Assembly (NCBI GenBank): GCA_002477955.1
Contig: DLLE01000065.1
Coordinates: 1-6,323 of the forward strand
Reading direction: 5' to 3'
Length of the DNA stretch: 6,323 bases
DNA from: Treponema sp. UBA7570
GTDB lineage: Bacteria; Spirochaetota; Spirochaetia; Treponematales; Treponemataceae
The notes below the pieces were generated by a model. That model had not been told where the DNA came from. It saw only the letters and a program-made list of their open reading frames with translations, and did no database searches. A program made the translations under genes and the position numbers. Below, piece by piece: positions 4,792 to 6,323 of this stretch (the stretch's first letter is position 1; each line of letters opens with the position of its first letter).

Positions 4792-6323
4792 ATGGCAAAG
4801 AAAATTGGAATTTCTGAACTTGTTTTGCGTGATGCTACACAGTCTCTTCACGCGACACGTATGACGACAGCTGATATGCTGCCAATCGCTCCAAAAATCG
4901 ACAAAATCGGATATTGGGCTGCTGAGGCTTGGGGCGGAGCTACTTACGATTCTTGTATCCGCTTCTTGAACGAAGATCCGTGGGAGCGCCTTAGAAAGCT
5001 TCACGCTGCAATGCCAAACACAAAAATCATGATGCTCTTGCGCGGACAGAACCTTCTTGGCTACCGCCACTACGCTGATGATGTTGTTGACAAATTCGTT
5101 GAGACTGCTGCAAACAACGGAGTTGATGTTTTCCGTATTTTTGATGCCTGCAACGACCCTCGCAACCTTGAGCGCGCTACAAAAGCCGCAAAAAAGACTG
5201 GAAAGCACGTTCAGATGGCGATTTCTTACGCTACAACTCCATATCACACAAAAGAAATCTACGCTGACCTTGCAAAGACATACGCTGACTTCGGCGCGGA
5301 TTCTATCTGTATCAAAGATATGTCTGGTCTCTTGAAGCCATATGAGGCTTATGACCTTGTAAAAGCAATCAAGTCAAAGGTTGACCTTCCAGTTGAGATT
5401 CACTCTCATGCCACAACTGGTCTTTCAGTTGCTACCCTCTTGAAGGCTGCTGAGGCTGGAGCTGACGTTCTTGACACTGCGATTTCTTCAATGGCAATGG
5501 GAACTTCTCATTCTCCGACAGAAACTGTTGTTGAAATGCTCAAAGGAACTGAGTACGACACAGGCCTTGATATTTCTGCTTTGCTTGAAATTGCTGCTTA
5601 CTTCCGCGAAATCCGCAAGCACTATGCTTCTCTTGAATCTAAATTCTTGGGTGCAGACACTCGAATCCTTAAATCTCAGGTTCCGGGCGGAATGCTTTCT
5701 AACCTCGAGAATCAGCTTAAACAGCAGGGCGCATCTGACAAAATCGACGATGTATTGAAAGAAATTCCTCTCGTTCAGAAAGATGTAGGATATGTTCCTC
5801 TTGTAACTCCAACTTCTCAGATTGTCGGAACTCAGGCTGTATTCAACGTTCTCTTCGGACGCTACAACAACCTTACTCAGGAATTCAGAGACCTTCTCGT
5901 TGGAAAATACGGAAAAGTTCCAGCTGCTCCAAACGCTGACCTCGTTAAGAAAGCTCTTGAGCTTAACAAAATGGACAAAGTTATTGACTGCCGTCCAGCT
6001 GACCTCATTGCTCCTGAGTGGGACAAAATGGTTGAAGAAGCGAAGAAAAACGGCGGAAACGGCTCTGTTGAGGATACTCTTACTTACGCTATGTTCCCGA
6101 AAGTTGCCGCTAAATTCTTTGAGACCCGCGCAAACGGTCCTGTTGACGCAGAAAAGACATTCGGTCTTAAAGAGACTCCAAAAGCTGAAGCTAAGTCTGC
6201 AAACGGCTCTTACACTGTAACTGTAAACGGACAGAGCTATCAGGTTACTGCTAACGGCGACAATGTTACTGTTGACGGAACTCCTTACAATGTAACATTC
6301 GGAGCTGCAAGCGCGTCTGCTCC
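4792..6323 (+). CDS. oadA: Oxaloacetate decarboxylase alpha subunit / pyruvate carboxylase subunit B type carboxyltransferase (partial, runs off right edge)
   Basis: The frame is open for 510 codons from the ATG at 4792 to the window end. The N-terminal carboxyltransferase TIM barrel carries RDATQSLHATRM (13-24), RGQNLLGY (84-91), FRIFDACND (114-122), CIKDMSG (173-179) and EIHSHATTGL (202-211). Asp14, His204 and His206 are the expected metal ligands and Lys175 the expected active-site lysine. The spacing matches the Vibrio cholerae OadA pattern as I recall it. The conserved carboxylase domain follows, with QVPGGMLSNL (296-305) and VTPTSQ (338-343). A short linker leads into the start of a biotinyl domain from about residue 472; the biotin-lysine motif is beyond the edge. 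The enzyme moves the carboxyl of oxaloacetate to biotin for Na+-coupled decarboxylation by the beta subunit. AGAGG (4776-4780) lies 11 nt upstream. Codon use is strongly biased (13 of 15 Phe codons TTC). A subunit of pyruvate carboxylase is the main alternative; the adjacent oadG argues for the decarboxylase. Confidence 0.95.
   Translation, partial: MAKKIGISELVLRDATQSLHATRMTTADMLPIAPKIDKIGYWAAEAWGGATYDSCIRFLNEDPWERLRKLHAAMPNTKIMMLLRGQNLLGYRHYADDVVDKFVETAANNGVDVFRIFDACNDPRNLERATKAAKKTGKHVQMAISYATTPYHTKEIYADLAKTYADFGADSICIKDMSGLLKPYEAYDLVKAIKSKVDLPVEIHSHATTGLSVATLLKAAEAGADVLDTAISSMAMGTSHSPTETVVEMLKGTEYDTGLDISALLEIAAYFREIRKHYASLESKFLGADTRILKSQVPGGMLSNLENQLKQQGASDKIDDVLKEIPLVQKDVGYVPLVTPTSQIVGTQAVFNVLFGRYNNLTQEFRDLLVGKYGKVPAAPNADLVKKALELNKMDKVIDCRPADLIAPEWDKMVEEAKKNGGNGSVEDTLTYAMFPKVAAKFFETRANGPVDAEKTFGLKETPKAEAKSANGSYTVTVNGQSYQVTANGDNVTVDGTPYNVTFGAASASA

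Noticed and set aside
4774..5247. Minus-strand frame of 157 codons opposite the start of oadA
   Set aside because: The plus frame encodes unmistakable carboxyltransferase motifs; the strong codon bias of oadA keeps the antisense frame open.
5057..6220. Three plus-strand frames (5057-5335, 5471-5758, 5822-6220) that could look like separate small genes
   Set aside because: They are out-of-frame readings of oadA, whose frame is continuous from 4792 to the window end. Their Leu/Thr/Ser-rich translations reflect oadA codon bias.
1..6323. CRISPR array, insertion sequence, tRNA, rRNA, phage or defence genes
   Set aside because: I saw no regularly spaced repeats, transposase motifs, tRNA-like cloverleaf sequences or mobile-element boundaries; every long frame belongs to housekeeping or energy metabolism except the 70-residue protein.

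Overview
The window reads as ordinary chromosomal DNA from a low-to-moderate G+C, fermentative bacterium. My best guess is a host-associated or rumen/gut Treponema (Spirochaetes). This rests on overall gene style, A/T-rich intergenic DNA, codon use and the pairing of a short OadG with OadA. It is an inference, because no taxonomic marker such as rRNA is present.

Layout, left to right. (1) An RlmI-like rRNA methyltransferase (91-1335, +) and miaA (1354-2364, +) lie 18 nt apart and look like an RNA-modification operon. (2) A 70-residue protein of unknown function (2336-2548, -) has a strong Shine-Dalgarno and overlaps the end of miaA tail to tail by 29 bp. (3) A 157-bp divergent intergenic region holds two small hairpins and a candidate promoter. 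It leads into a TatD-family metal-dependent hydrolase that starts with TTG (2706-3443, +). (4) dapB (3561-4340, +), for lysine/diaminopimelate synthesis, has its own plausible promoter and a strong intrinsic terminator. (5) After the terminator, a good sigma-70-type promoter precedes oadG (4535-4771, +) and oadA (4792 to beyond the right edge, +). These are the small membrane subunit and the carboxyltransferase/biotin subunit of a sodium-pumping decarboxylase. The oadA reading frame is open to the last base, and the biotin attachment motif lies outside the window.

How the genes work together. The first pair modifies RNA used in translation (23S rRNA cytosine methylation and tRNA A37 prenylation). 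dapB and tatD are single housekeeping genes. oadG-oadA belongs to energy metabolism: decarboxylation of oxaloacetate (or a closely related acid) would be coupled to Na+ export, and the beta subunit is expected just downstream. oadA has codon choices unlike the upstream genes (13 of 15 Phe codons are TTC, against 0 of 20 in the methyltransferase gene), which fits very high expression.

No mobile element, CRISPR array, tRNA or rRNA gene was seen, and I found no convincing undescribed multi-gene system. The items most worth a second look are the small minus-strand protein, the structured leader with an overlapping mini-ORF ahead of tatD, and the codon-use shift at oadA.
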